Positions 33,055-41,427 are shown, counted from the first letter of the stretch. The stretch: DNA of 64,000 bases from Flavobacterium hydrocarbonoxydans (GCF_009789235.1 NZ_WSTB01000004.1:1-64000); one strand, 5' to 3'. Program-made: numbers and translations. Notes: generated from the sequence alone by a model not told the origin.

Positions 33055-34008
33055 CTACTTCAAAAGCAAATTTCTTCCATGCCACAAAACACTAGGATTG
33101 ATAAGTATAATACAAAAAACACCCGCCACAATCAGGAATTTCAATACATTATGAAGGAGTAAATATTGTCCTTTAGAATTTGATTTCCATAAATACATCA
33201 AGAAGAAAATCAAAACAATAAAACAGATATAAAAGTAAATATCCATAAAACCGACATCATAAATATTAATCAAAACATAGACTGGAAAAACCGTCAAAAT
33301 GGATAAAACCGTAATGATCTGTTTCGAAATATTTTCTCCATACAAAATCGGAATCGTCTTGTAACCATTGGCCAAATCGCCTTTTAAATTTTCCAGATCT
33401 TTTATCATTTCCCGAATAAGCAATAACAGAAAAAGGAAAACCGCATGTGCCGAGATGACCATAAAATGATCCATGTGATTCTCAATTTCTTCAAACGAAA
33501 CTTTGTTGTAGAAATACAAGAGAATGGCGAAAAACGGCAAAACGGCCAGAAACGCAGCGGTTAAGTTACCAACAATTGCATATTTTTTTATCTTATGAGA
33601 GTAAAACCAAATCAGGAAAATATAAGCCGAAAAGAATAAAAAAGCACGCCACGAAACTATTAGCGCCATCAAAGCAGCTATAAAATTTAAAGTAAAATAA
33701 ACCGTAAGTTTTGTTTTCTGACTTACCAATCTGTCCAGCATCGATTTGTTGGGTCTGTTGATTAAGTCTTTCTGGCTGTCGTAAAAATTATTGATAATAT
33801 AACCCGAAGCAATTGTAATCGCCGACGCAAAAACAATCAGAAATAAAGGGAAATCCAGCAAAATATCCAGGGCTCTTTTTTCCGGAGCCAATATAAAAAT
33901 AGCAGATAAATATTGCGCCAAAACAATAATCGGAATATTATAGCCCCTCACCACAGAGAACAAACTAACAATTTTCATTACTAAAAGTTTGTGCTGTCTG
34001 CTTAACAT
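33055..34008 (-). CDS. UbiA family prenyltransferase (geranylgeranylglycerol-phosphate type)
   Basis: A 317-residue integral membrane prenyltransferase with about eight to nine hydrophobic segments. The two aspartate-rich motifs are NNFYDSQKDLINRP (residues ~75-90) and DLENLKGDLANGYKTIPI (about residues 205-222), which bind the prenyl diphosphate and magnesium. The pattern is that of the Bacteroidota enzymes annotated as geranylgeranylglycerol-phosphate geranylgeranyltransferase; menaquinone or heme O synthases are other UbiA members. Its place in a leftward run with mevalonate kinase and decarboxylase genes fits use of isoprenoid diphosphate. The acceptor is not visible. Confidence 0.83.
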   Translation of the reverse strand: MLSRQHKLLVMKIVSLFSVVRGYNIPIIVLAQYLSAIFILAPEKRALDILLDFPLFLIVFASAITIASGYIINNFYDSQKDLINRPNKSMLDRLVSQKTKLTVYFTLNFIAALMALIVSWRAFLFFSAYIFLIWFYSHKIKKYAIVGNLTAAFLAVLPFFAILLYFYNKVSFEEIENHMDHFMVISAHAVFLFLLLLIREMIKDLENLKGDLANGYKTIPILYGENISKQIITVLSILTVFPVYVLINIYDVGFMDIYFYICFIVLIFFLMYLWKSNSKGQYLLLHNVLKFLIVAGVFCIILINPSVLWHGRNLLLK

Positions 34009-34069
34009 TTTTTGATTTTGATTATAATTACGATTTTGAAATTTAGTTTTTTTTTATTTGAGATGCTAG

Positions 34070-34660
34070 TTATAAAGTATCTTTTAACAAGTCTTTAGCG
34101 CCATACCCTAATTTTCGGATGCAGGCCAATGCTTCTTTTTGAGAGATTTCAACTTCTTTTATGTCTTTTGCATTCACAAAACAAACAGAACCACTCCACG
34201 GATTTGGAGCATCCGGAACAAAAACGGCAAAATTGTTTTCGTTTATTTGTTCTACCAAAAAAGCAAATTGCCAGCCGGCATCTGTAGGAACCAAAACTAC
34301 TTTTAAATCTTCTTTAGATTCAAATCCCATCATGGTTTCATTTACGTTTTTCATAAATGAATAGCCGGGAATATTGCTCAAAAGACCGTCTTCGAGTTTT
34401 TGTTTTATTTTTTGTGCCTGTTGCGTTTTGGCTATTAGCCCAACCAAAAAGCATATAAAAATAACCACAACTATAGTTGCCAATTCCTGAAGTGCAAGCC
34501 CGAGAATTTTAATTTTCGGAAAGTTATGGACTATTGGTGCCGAAATTTTTTCAATGATTGCGTGTCCTTTTTCGATAAAAATGACCAAAACCACCAGTGG
34601 AACCAAAAAGAGAATTCCGCCTAAAAATGTTGTTTTGATATTTTGTAAAAGACGATTCAT
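34070..34660 (-). CDS. DUF502 family membrane protein
   Basis: A 196-residue protein with two membrane segments (TTFLGGILFLVPLVVLVIF at residues ~9-27 and ATIVVVIFICFLVGLIAKT at ~60-80) and a soluble C-terminal half. VVLVPTDAGWQFAFLVE and FVPDAPNPWSGSVCFVNAKDI identify DUF502. Function unknown. It lies 40 bp from mevalonate kinase and 61 bp from the prenyltransferase, in the same orientation. Confidence 0.9.
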   Translation of the reverse strand: MNRLLQNIKTTFLGGILFLVPLVVLVIFIEKGHAIIEKISAPIVHNFPKIKILGLALQELATIVVVIFICFLVGLIAKTQQAQKIKQKLEDGLLSNIPGYSFMKNVNETMMGFESKEDLKVVLVPTDAGWQFAFLVEQINENNFAVFVPDAPNPWSGSVCFVNAKDIKEVEISQKEALACIRKLGYGAKDLLKDTL

Positions 34661-34700
34661 AGCAATACTTTTAGTAACAGATTCTGAAAAATTGCTAAAA

Positions 34701-35639
34701 TTAGAACTGATAAACGACTTCTAATTTATAGTCTTTCAAAGAGGCTTTGGCACGTTCTAAGTCTTCTGTAAAACCAAGAATGTAACCGCCGCCGCCAGAT
34801 CCGCATAGTTTCAGATAATAGTCGTTCGTGTCAATTCCGTGTTGCCAGATTCCGTGAAATTGTTCCGGAATCATAGGTTTAAAGTTGTTCAAAACTACTT
34901 TAGAAAGTTTTTTGGTATTGGTAAACAACGATTTCATGTCGCCATGCAAAAAGTTCTCCACGCAGGCATCCGTATATTTTACAAATTGGTTTTTAAGCAT
35001 TGCACGGAACCCTTTATCTTTCAGGTTTTCCATAAAAATGTTGACCATCGGAGCCGTTTCACCCACAATACCAGAATCTAAAAGAAATACAGCGCCTTTG
35101 CCATCAAAACTTTGAGTCGGGATACCAGTTGCTTCAATATTATCTTTAGAATTAATTAAAATCGGAATACTCAAATAACTGTTCAAAGGATCTAAACCAG
35201 AACTTTTTCCGTGGAAAAAACTCTCCATTTGAGAAAAAATATTTTTTAATTGTAATAACTTTTCACGAGTTAAATTCTCTAAAACTGTTATTTTATGAGT
35301 AGCGTATTTGTCGTAAATAGCCGCAACCAAAGCGCCACTGCTACCTACTCCATACCCTTGCGGAATACTGGAATCGAAATACATTCCAGTTTCAACATCG
35401 TTTTTCAACGTTGTCAAATCAAAAGCTACCAATTCAGGCTGTTCTGTTTGCAGCGTTTCAAGGTAAGTTGCAAATCGTTTTAAACTTGCGTTTGATGCAA
35501 TAGCTTCTGTTGAAGGATTTTCATCTTTCTTTAGAGCACCATTGTAAAAATTATAAGGAATAGAAAGTCCTTTAGAGTCACGAATGATTCCGTATTCTCC
35601 AAAGAGTAATATTTTTGAGTAAAATAGTGGTCCTTTCAT
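34701..35639 (-). CDS. GHMP kinase, mevalonate kinase
   Basis: A 312-residue GHMP-superfamily kinase that should phosphorylate mevalonate (or phosphomevalonate) with ATP. The substrate loop SKILLFGEYGII is at the N-terminus, the ATP loop PQGYGVGSSGALVAAIY near residue 95, GKSSGLDPLNSY near residue 145 and the C-terminal LCGSGGGGYILGF near residue 280. The pathway assignment rests on the decarboxylase gene nearby; which of the two kinase steps it does cannot be told. Its start lies 2 bp after the stop of the toxin gene, implying co-transcription with the toxin-antitoxin pair. Confidence 0.87.
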   Translation of the reverse strand: MKGPLFYSKILLFGEYGIIRDSKGLSIPYNFYNGALKKDENPSTEAIASNASLKRFATYLETLQTEQPELVAFDLTTLKNDVETGMYFDSSIPQGYGVGSSGALVAAIYDKYATHKITVLENLTREKLLQLKNIFSQMESFFHGKSSGLDPLNSYLSIPILINSKDNIEATGIPTQSFDGKGAVFLLDSGIVGETAPMVNIFMENLKDKGFRAMLKNQFVKYTDACVENFLHGDMKSLFTNTKKLSKVVLNNFKPMIPEQFHGIWQHGIDTNDYYLKLCGSGGGGYILGFTEDLERAKASLKDYKLEVVYQF

Positions 35640-35641
35640 AT

Positions 35642-35944
35642 TTATTTGATGTCTTTCTTTATTTTATTTGGGTCTTGTCGTGTGTCGAAAACCGCCACAA
35701 TAGTTACTTCTTTTCTATTAAAAACGTAGTAAAAAGTTGTTTGTTTTGTTACAACACATTTTCTAATGATTCTATTTCTTTCACTACATGGAAAACTTTC
35801 AGGATATAAAAGAATTGTTGAAATTGCTTTATGAGATATTTTTAAAAAATCATATTTTCTTTTTTCAGACCATTTGGCTTCTAAATAACTCAGTATATTT
35901 TCGAAAGATTCTTCTGCCTTTACAGTAAATTTAACTTTTCTCAA
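35642..35944 (-). CDS. RelE/ParE family toxin
   Basis: A 100-residue RelE/ParE-fold protein. It has the usual KVKFTVKAEESFENILSYLEAKWSE helix start, a central strand ISTILLYPESFPCSERNRIIRKCVV, and the C-terminal TFYYVFNRKEVTIVAVFDTRQDP. Whether it acts as a ribosome-dependent RNase (RelE) or a gyrase inhibitor (ParE) is not settled; the ending FDTRQDP is ParE-like. The start is a TTG at 35944 that overlaps the end of the antitoxin gene by 14 bp. Toxin second, antitoxin first, as usual. Confidence 0.85.
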   Translation of the reverse strand: MRKVKFTVKAEESFENILSYLEAKWSEKRKYDFLKISHKAISTILLYPESFPCSERNRIIRKCVVTKQTTFYYVFNRKEVTIVAVFDTRQDPNKIKKDIK

Positions 35945-36164
35945 CGTAACCGTGCCTTTCTAAAATTGATTCATAACTCACAACTTCCCCTCTTTCAATT
36001 TGCTTAATTCCAAGCTCAATATCTGCTTTCTGGGCATCAGTCAAATCATCCCACCAATCTTTTTTCTCTTTTTTGAAAATTTTTCGAATAGACTTAATGA
36101 TAGCAGGATCTTCAGTCTCTGCTAACTTTTTCATCAACTCGATTTTTTCTAATTGAATGTCCAT
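35931..36164 (-). CDS. Antitoxin partner of RelE/ParE toxin
   Basis: A 77-residue acidic/helical protein (MDIQLEKIELMKKLAETEDPAII) with a C-terminal ERGEVVSYESILERHG that resembles the toxin-binding tail of antitoxins paired with RelE/ParE toxins in Bacteroidota. DNA-binding motif not obvious. It lies 30 bp after the mevalonate diphosphate decarboxylase stop; TATCTTTA in that gap is a near-match to a -7 box and may give the pair its own promoter. Confidence 0.8.
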   Translation of the reverse strand: MDIQLEKIELMKKLAETEDPAIIKSIRKIFKKEKKDWWDDLTDAQKADIELGIKQIERGEVVSYESILERHGYVEKS

Positions 36165-36194
36165 AATCTAAATTTTAACTAAAGATACAAAAAA

Positions 36195-37277
36195 TTATAT
36201 CGCAATTACACCATTTCCAATTTCGTCGCAAATGTACTGACCATTCTGACAAAATACAACTAATTCGCTCTGAATAAATTGCAGTACTTTTTCTTTAACG
36301 TTTTCGGGATATAAAACATGCACATTTGCTCCTGCATCGAGTGTAAAACAAACCGGAATTTGGGTTTCATTTCTGAATTTCCAAATCGCGTTGATGATTT
36401 GCAATGTATTTGGTTTCATCAAAATAAAATACGGCATTGATGTCATCATCATGGCATGCAAAGTCAAAGCTTCACTTTCGACCACTTTTATAAATTCATC
36501 TAAATTTCCGTTTTCGAAAATGGTAATTAATTGATCCAGATTTTCATGTGCCTGAGCAAAACGCCTTTCGGCATACGGATGGTTGTGCATCAAATCGTGT
36601 CCTACGGTGCTCGAAACTTGTTTTTCGCCTTTGTCAACCAACAAAATGGTATCTTGAAAATTCTTAAAATTGTCATGAATAGTATAAGGAAATTCAACTC
36701 CGTACAAATCGGTGCTTCCTTTTATGTTTGTCTGATTACCCCAAACCACTACATTTCCTTTTACACTTCGGCATGCACTTCCAGAACCTAAACGCGCCAG
36801 AAAAGAGGCTTTTTGAAAGAAATAATCATCACTCATTTCTGGATTTAAAGCTTTTTCTAAACTCATAAAGTTCATCGCCAAAGCGGCCATTCCTGAGGCC
36901 GATGAAGCAATTCCTGAACTGTGCGGAAAGGTGTTTTGTGTATCAATCGTAAAATGATATTCTTTCAGAAAAGGCAAATAAACTTCGACTCTTTCTAAGA
37001 ATTTCTGAATTTTTGGTTTGAAATCTTCCTTTGGTTTTCCTTCAAATAATAAATCGAAAGAAAAATTATCCTGATTCGGTTTTTTCTCAAAACCTAATTT
37101 GGTTATCGTTTTACAATTATTCAGTGTAAAACTCACCGAAGGATTTGCCGGAATTTGGTTGTCTTTCTTTCCCCAGTATTTTACTAATGCAATATTGCTG
37201 GGAGCGCTCCATTCAAAATTTCCACTTTCGATTGTTGCCGTATATTTTTTTGGAATAAAGTCAGTTGTTGTAAACAT
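36195..37277 (-). CDS. mvaD: Diphosphomevalonate decarboxylase
   Basis: A 360-residue GHMP-superfamily decarboxylase producing isopentenyl diphosphate from mevalonate diphosphate. Marks: SAPSNIALVKYWGKKD (substrate loop), NTFPHSSGIASSASGMAALA (ATP loop), SGSACRSVKGNVVVWG and the closing DAGANVHVLYP, which contains the catalytic aspartate. ATG at 37277 is chosen because the upstream in-frame extension (MTYIFLYNLYGEKVIF) spans a -7 box and a repeat arm. Downstream on the same strand are the toxin-antitoxin pair and mevalonate kinase. Confidence 0.93.
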   Translation of the reverse strand: MFTTTDFIPKKYTATIESGNFEWSAPSNIALVKYWGKKDNQIPANPSVSFTLNNCKTITKLGFEKKPNQDNFSFDLLFEGKPKEDFKPKIQKFLERVEVYLPFLKEYHFTIDTQNTFPHSSGIASSASGMAALAMNFMSLEKALNPEMSDDYFFQKASFLARLGSGSACRSVKGNVVVWGNQTNIKGSTDLYGVEFPYTIHDNFKNFQDTILLVDKGEKQVSSTVGHDLMHNHPYAERRFAQAHENLDQLITIFENGNLDEFIKVVESEALTLHAMMMTSMPYFILMKPNTLQIINAIWKFRNETQIPVCFTLDAGANVHVLYPENVKEKVLQFIQSELVVFCQNGQYICDEIGNGVIAI

Positions 37278-37294
37278 GAAAAATAAAATTTTGA

Positions 37295-37302
37295 CAAAGA
37301 TA
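37295..37302 (-). promoter_or_regulatory. -7 box of mvaD
   Basis: TATCTTTG on the minus strand, 17 bp before the chosen ATG, fits TAnnTTTG. The -33 region falls in the inverted repeat at 37311-37379. Confidence 0.6.
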
Positions 37303-37310
37303 ACTTTTTC

Positions 37311-37379
37311 ACCATATAAGTTATATAAGAAAATGTAAGTCACAGAAAACTAAAAATGAACTTATATAACTTATATGGT
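37311..37379. repeat. Family D inverted repeat between mvaD and tspO
   Basis: A perfect 19-bp inverted repeat, ACCATATAAGTTATATAAG (37311-37329) and CTTATATAACTTATATGGT (37361-37379), with a 31-bp centre. It lies between two divergent -7 boxes. Related arms occur at 2444-2462 and 28897-29103. Confidence 0.9.
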
Positions 37380-37397
37380 TAGCATTTTCTTTTTGAC

Positions 37398-37405
37398 TAT
37401 TTTTG
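37398..37405 (+). promoter_or_regulatory. -7 box of tspO
   Basis: TATTTTTG fits TAnnTTTG and lies 18 bp before the ATG. No -33 TTG is seen; the repeat at 37311-37379 ends 18 bp upstream. Confidence 0.5.
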
Positions 37406-37423
37406 GATAAAATTTTAAATAAA

Positions 37424-37900
37424 ATGAATAAAATAACCCGAATCGCAATAGCCATAATCGTTTGTTTAGCCGTTGGATACTCTTCATCTGAAGTGACAAA
37501 ATCAGCTATAGAAACCTGGTATGCAACATTAGAAAAACCAATTTTTAATCCGCCCAATTGGATTTTTGCACCCGTTTGGACGCTGCTTTTTATATTAATG
37601 GGAATTGCCGCCGGATTGGTTTGGGATAAAATAAAAGAACAAAACGAAGAAGTAAAAAAAGCGTTGGGATTCTTTTTGATTCAGTTGGTTTTGAATGCAA
37701 TCTGGTCGTATTTATTCTTCGGATTAAAAAACCCGATGCTGGCTCTAATCGAAATTGTGCTTCTTTGGCTGATGATTTATGAAACCTATTTGAAGTTTAC
37801 CAAAATCAATAAAATTGCGGGCTATCTTTTGATTCCTTATATGGCGTGGGTAGGTTTTGCAGCGATTTTGAATGCCAGTATTTGGTGGCTGAATAGGTAA
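37424..37900 (+). CDS. tspO: TspO/MBR family membrane protein
   Basis: A 158-residue five-helix protein of the TspO/peripheral benzodiazepine receptor family. The conserved WYATLEKPIFNPPNWIFAPVWTLLFILMGIAAGLVW region and NAIWSYLFFGLKNPMLAL, then IPYMAWVGFAAILNASIWWLN, are diagnostic. Family members bind porphyrins and tryptophan-derived or other ring compounds in the membrane. ATG at 37424 fits known lengths (the frame upstream opens with TTG). Single gene, divergent from mvaD. Confidence 0.93.
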   Translation: MNKITRIAIAIIVCLAVGYSSSEVTKSAIETWYATLEKPIFNPPNWIFAPVWTLLFILMGIAAGLVWDKIKEQNEEVKKALGFFLIQLVLNAIWSYLFFGLKNPMLALIEIVLLWLMIYETYLKFTKINKIAGYLLIPYMAWVGFAAILNASIWWLNR

Positions 37901-37930
37901 AATTTGTTTCAAGTTAATGAATTCATGAAA

Positions 37931-38683
37931 TTAATTTTGAACCTCAGTTTTCAATTTCTTGAACTCTTCATTTTTAGCATACAAAAAATCCATTGTCGTC
38001 AAAATATTCGAGTGTTCTAAAAGTGTTTTCGATTTTGGATCAGCATCACAGAATTCGAGAAAAAGAGCTATTTCTTCTGGTTTTAGTTTTAAAGTTTCAA
38101 TAAAGAATTTTTGATCACATGTTGTTGTTGCTAAAGTTTTAAATTCAATTTTAGGGGCTTCTTCTTTAACTTTCTCTTTTTCTTTCACAAATAAACCTAT
38201 CGCCATGCGGCCAATGCGGATTAAGTCCATTCCGTTTTCTATAGTTCCGTCATAAACACCTGTTTTTGGTTTACTTGCATTTTTTTCTATGGTATATTGA
38301 TCTACCTTTTCTTGCTCGTATGCTTTGTCAGAACTTAATTTAATTTCAGGCATTTTTGTTATCACAACTTCCTTCAATTCTTCAGGTTTTATAATCATAT
38401 CGACAACCAGAACTTTGGCCTCTATATTTTCCTGAGTAATTTTCAATCTTTTGAAAAAATACTCTTTTGAGAAAAACAACAAACTATCTTTTGGTTTAAC
38501 CAAAATAGCAAACTCACCAGAATCGTTGGTTCTTGTGCTGGTTAGCGCTGTTTTGTTAATGACTTCTACGTTTTTAAGTGCAGTATTGCCGGTAACCACC
38601 TTTCCGTGGAGAAGTTTTTCGCTTTGCGAAATTCCGATTTGGTAGGAGAAAAATGAAATTGTAGTGAGTAATTTTACTTTCAT
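37931..38683 (-). CDS. Secreted carboxypeptidase-regulatory-like domain protein
   Basis: A 250-residue protein with a signal peptide (LLTTISFFSYQIGISQ) and a carboxypeptidase-D regulatory-like beta sandwich (KLLHGKVVTGNTALKNVEVINK to DSGEFAILVKPKDSLLFFS, residues ~22-105) ending with the plug-like IIKPEELKEVVITK. The rest (residues ~110-250) is charged and helical with no known domain. It looks like the front part of a TonB receptor without the barrel, a frequent Flavobacteria protein type of unknown role. Single gene. Confidence 0.75.
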   Translation of the reverse strand: MKVKLLTTISFFSYQIGISQSEKLLHGKVVTGNTALKNVEVINKTALTSTRTNDSGEFAILVKPKDSLLFFSKEYFFKRLKITQENIEAKVLVVDMIIKPEELKEVVITKMPEIKLSSDKAYEQEKVDQYTIEKNASKPKTGVYDGTIENGMDLIRIGRMAIGLFVKEKEKVKEEAPKIEFKTLATTTCDQKFFIETLKLKPEEIALFLEFCDADPKSKTLLEHSNILTTMDFLYAKNEEFKKLKTEVQN

Positions 38684-38781
38684 ATAGGTTAATTAATTGA
38701 AAGTAAAATTATTAGAAATGTCTTAACTAAAACTTAGCAAATATGTAAAATCTTGTTAATTAATTTTTGATTCCTAATATT

Positions 38782-39429
38782 TCAAAGGATCCGAATTAAA
38801 TCTAAAGGAGAGTTTATAACCAATTGTGCTCCGGTAGCAATTAATTCTTTTTCTGTTCGATAACCCCAAGACACGCCAACAGGAAACATTTTAGCATTCG
38901 TTGCCGTTAGCATATCAATATCAGAATCTCCTACAAAAAGAATTTCTTCTGTATTAAAACCCCAATTTTCAGCTATAGCAATTGCTTCAAACGGATTGGG
39001 TTTTTTAAGGTTTTCAAAACTTAAACCTACAGGAATATCAAAAGAATCAGGGAAAATTTCGGAAGCTATTTTTTTGGTTAGTTCATCAGCTTTATTAGAA
39101 AAAATGGCTAATTTGATATTTTTTAAACTTAAACTATTCAATAAGTCAAGAATACCTTCATATGGTTTGGTTTTTAAAGTGCAATTGTCTCGATATTGAG
39201 TAACCATATTTTGAAAACAAGTCTCAATCTGACTTTCAGAATTGTTGGTTGACGGGAGTGCTTTGCTTACTAAATTTCGTAAACCGCTGCCGATAAAATA
39301 TTGATAATCATCATAAGTATGTGTCGGGTAATTTAGAGCTGTTAAAACGGTATTCATTGCATCTGAAATGTCTTCTAATGAGTTTACTAACGTTCCGTCT
39401 AAATCAAAAATAATTCCTTTAAATTTCAT
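38782..39429 (-). CDS. HAD phosphatase, phosphoglycolate phosphatase-like
   Basis: A 215-residue HAD-IA hydrolase. Motif I FDLDGTLVNS, motif II FSNKADEL near residue 108, motif III KKPNPFEAI near residue 145 and motif IV FVGDSDIDM near residue 165 are all present. In the Gph family it would remove phosphate from 2-phosphoglycolate; other small phosphates are possible. ATG at 39429 (MKFKGIIFDLDG) is chosen over an upstream frame that overlaps the previous gene. It begins 4 bp after the HI0933-like flavoprotein gene ends, so the two are an operon. Confidence 0.87.
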   Translation of the reverse strand: MKFKGIIFDLDGTLVNSLEDISDAMNTVLTALNYPTHTYDDYQYFIGSGLRNLVSKALPSTNNSESQIETCFQNMVTQYRDNCTLKTKPYEGILDLLNSLSLKNIKLAIFSNKADELTKKIASEIFPDSFDIPVGLSFENLKKPNPFEAIAIAENWGFNTEEILFVGDSDIDMLTATNAKMFPVGVSWGYRTEKELIATGAQLVINSPLDLIRIL

Positions 39430-39433
39430 TTTA

Positions 39434-40642
39434 TTAAATGTTATTCGCCACAATAAACCCACTCGTCCAGGCATTCTGAAAATTAAAACCTCCTGTTATA
39501 GCGTCTATATTTACAATCTCTCCGGCAAAATATAGGTTTTGATGCAATTTACTTTCCATGGTTTTAAAATTGATTTCTTTTAAATCGATTCCGCCAGCGG
39601 TTACAAATTCTTCTTTAAAAGTACTTTTTCCGTTTACCTGAAATGTTGCTTTTGTCAATTGTAAAGCTAAATTTTGTAATTGATTTTTAGATAAATCCGC
39701 CCATTTTGTATCTACTTCAATTGCAGAAGCCAAAACCAGACTTTCCCACAATCTGTTTGGGAATTCAAAAGGAGATTTTTTAGAAACTGCTTTTTTGGCG
39801 TGTTCTTGTTTTAAGTCTTTCAGAATTTTTTCGGCATCTTCGGTATCCACATCATTCAACCAATTGACAAATATCGTAAACTGATAATTTTTATCGAAAA
39901 GTGTACGCGCTCCCCAGGCAGAAAGTTTTAAAATAGCCGGGCCGCTCATTCCCCAATGCGTGATTAATAAAGGTCCGGTCGATTCGAGTTTAGTATCTTT
40001 TACGTTTACAGTAACCTGAGCCGCAACTCCGGGTAATTCTTTTATGCGTGAATCTTTGATATTGAAAGTAAATAGGGAAGGAACGGGGCTCACAATGGCG
40101 TGCCCTTGCGTTTGCAGCATTTCCCAGATTTTAGGATTGCTTCCTGTTGCCAAAACCAGTTTTTCGGCAGCATAATTTTCGTTTTGAGTGTCAATTTTCC
40201 AGCAATCTTCTTTTTTGAAAATCGATTGTACGCTTTGTCCTGTCAATATTTTGATTCCTAATTTTTCGGTTGCTTTTAAGAAACAATCTATAATGGTTTG
40301 AGATGAATTAGAAACTGGAAACATTCGCCCATCGTCTTCAATTTTCAATTCAACACCATGTTTTTCGAACCATTCGATCGTATCGCCGGAGCAAAATTGA
40401 TGAAAAGGGCCACGAAGTTCTTTTTCGCCACGAGGATAAAATTTGACCAATTCATTCGGTTCAAAACAAGCGTGGGTTACATTACATCTTCCGCCGCCGG
40501 AAACGCGTACTTTCGAAAGCACTTCTTTTCCTCTTTCCAGAATAGCAATTTTTAGTTTCGGATTTTTCTCAGCAATATTAATTGCTGTAAAAAAACCTGC
40601 TGCGCCACCACCAACGATAATTATGTCGAAATTTTGAGCCAT
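39434..40642 (-). CDS. HI0933/YhiN family flavoprotein
   Basis: A 402-residue FAD-dependent oxidoreductase. The dinucleotide-binding motif IIVGGGAAGFFTAINIAE is at the N-terminus, VSGGGRCNVTHACF near residue 48, LVLATGSNPKIWEML near residue 160 and a C-terminal TAGGIDLKEINFKTMESKL, then GEIVNIDAITGGFNFQNAWTSG, which closes the FAD site. These identify the HI0933 family (YhiN), whose substrate is not known. Cytosolic. First gene of a pair with the downstream phosphatase. Confidence 0.9.
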   Translation of the reverse strand: MAQNFDIIIVGGGAAGFFTAINIAEKNPKLKIAILERGKEVLSKVRVSGGGRCNVTHACFEPNELVKFYPRGEKELRGPFHQFCSGDTIEWFEKHGVELKIEDDGRMFPVSNSSQTIIDCFLKATEKLGIKILTGQSVQSIFKKEDCWKIDTQNENYAAEKLVLATGSNPKIWEMLQTQGHAIVSPVPSLFTFNIKDSRIKELPGVAAQVTVNVKDTKLESTGPLLITHWGMSGPAILKLSAWGARTLFDKNYQFTIFVNWLNDVDTEDAEKILKDLKQEHAKKAVSKKSPFEFPNRLWESLVLASAIEVDTKWADLSKNQLQNLALQLTKATFQVNGKSTFKEEFVTAGGIDLKEINFKTMESKLHQNLYFAGEIVNIDAITGGFNFQNAWTSGFIVANNI

Positions 40643-40656
40643 TTTTTATTTTTTTC

Positions 40657-40735
40657 GCCACTCCCGATAGCTATCGGGATATTAAGATTAAAATGATTTT
40701 AAAAAATCTGTGCTAATCTTTTTAATCTGTGGCAA
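40657..40735. repeat. Family A compound repeat (copy 2)
   Basis: GCCACT followed by the palindrome CCCGATAGCTATCGGG (40663-40678), then AAAATGATTTTA and AATCTGTGGC. It is the inverse of the copy at 4890-4998 over about 80 bp and fills the gap upstream of the flavoprotein gene. Confidence 0.8.
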
Positions 40736-40749
40736 TATTTTAATTCTAA

Positions 40750-41427
40750 TTATATTTTATCCGGAAAATCAGTGATGATTCCGTTTACTTTATATTTTTT
40801 TATTTTTTGAATGTCTTCCAATTCATTTATGGTCCAGGGGAAAACAAGTAATCCGTGAGCCTGTATTCTCGTAGTATTTTCTTGATTCAATAAATGAAAA
40901 TCAGGATGAATAGCTTTTGCCTTTATGGTTTCGGCGAAAGCCAAAGCCAATTCAAGATCGGTTTCGGTTAAAACACCAATCGGGATTTTTGAATTCAGAT
41001 TATGAACTTCCTGCAAAGCACTCCAGTCGAAACTTGAAACTATAAAATGCTCATAACTCCAGTTTTTATCCAAAATATATTCTTTAATTAATGCAGCGAC
41101 AGACTGCGGTGTTTCTTTGCTTTTCAATTCGATATTAATCAAACATTTTTTATCGACTAAATCAAAAACTTCTTTTAAAGTTGGAATTTCATATTTATCT
41201 GCAACCAAAAACGATTTCAATTCGGACAAAGATAAGGTATTTACAAAACCTTTTCCGTTGGTCATTTTGTCGATGGTTTCATCGTGAATTACCATAATTT
41301 GTCCGTCGGAACTCAGGTGAACGTCGAGTTCGATTCCGTCAGCATTTAAGTCTAATGCTTTCTGAAAGGCTGCTAAGGTATTTTCGGGTTCATAACCTTT
41401 GGCTCCGCGATGCGCAATTTTTAGCAT
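40750..41427 (-). CDS. Glycerophosphodiester phosphodiesterase
   Basis: A 225-residue GDPD-family TIM-barrel enzyme hydrolysing glycerophosphodiesters to glycerol 3-phosphate and an alcohol. AHRGAKGYEPENTLAAF (residues 5-21, catalytic His and Arg), ADGIELDVHLSSDGQIMVIHDETID (metal glutamate and aspartate, second histidine) and the C-terminal GIITDFPD are the family's signature. No signal peptide, so cytosolic; short length matches bacterial UgpQ-like members. Alone between two repeat-containing gaps. Confidence 0.93.
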   Translation of the reverse strand: MLKIAHRGAKGYEPENTLAAFQKALDLNADGIELDVHLSSDGQIMVIHDETIDKMTNGKGFVNTLSLSELKSFLVADKYEIPTLKEVFDLVDKKCLINIELKSKETPQSVAALIKEYILDKNWSYEHFIVSSFDWSALQEVHNLNSKIPIGVLTETDLELALAFAETIKAKAIHPDFHLLNQENTTRIQAHGLLVFPWTINELEDIQKIKKYKVNGIITDFPDKI

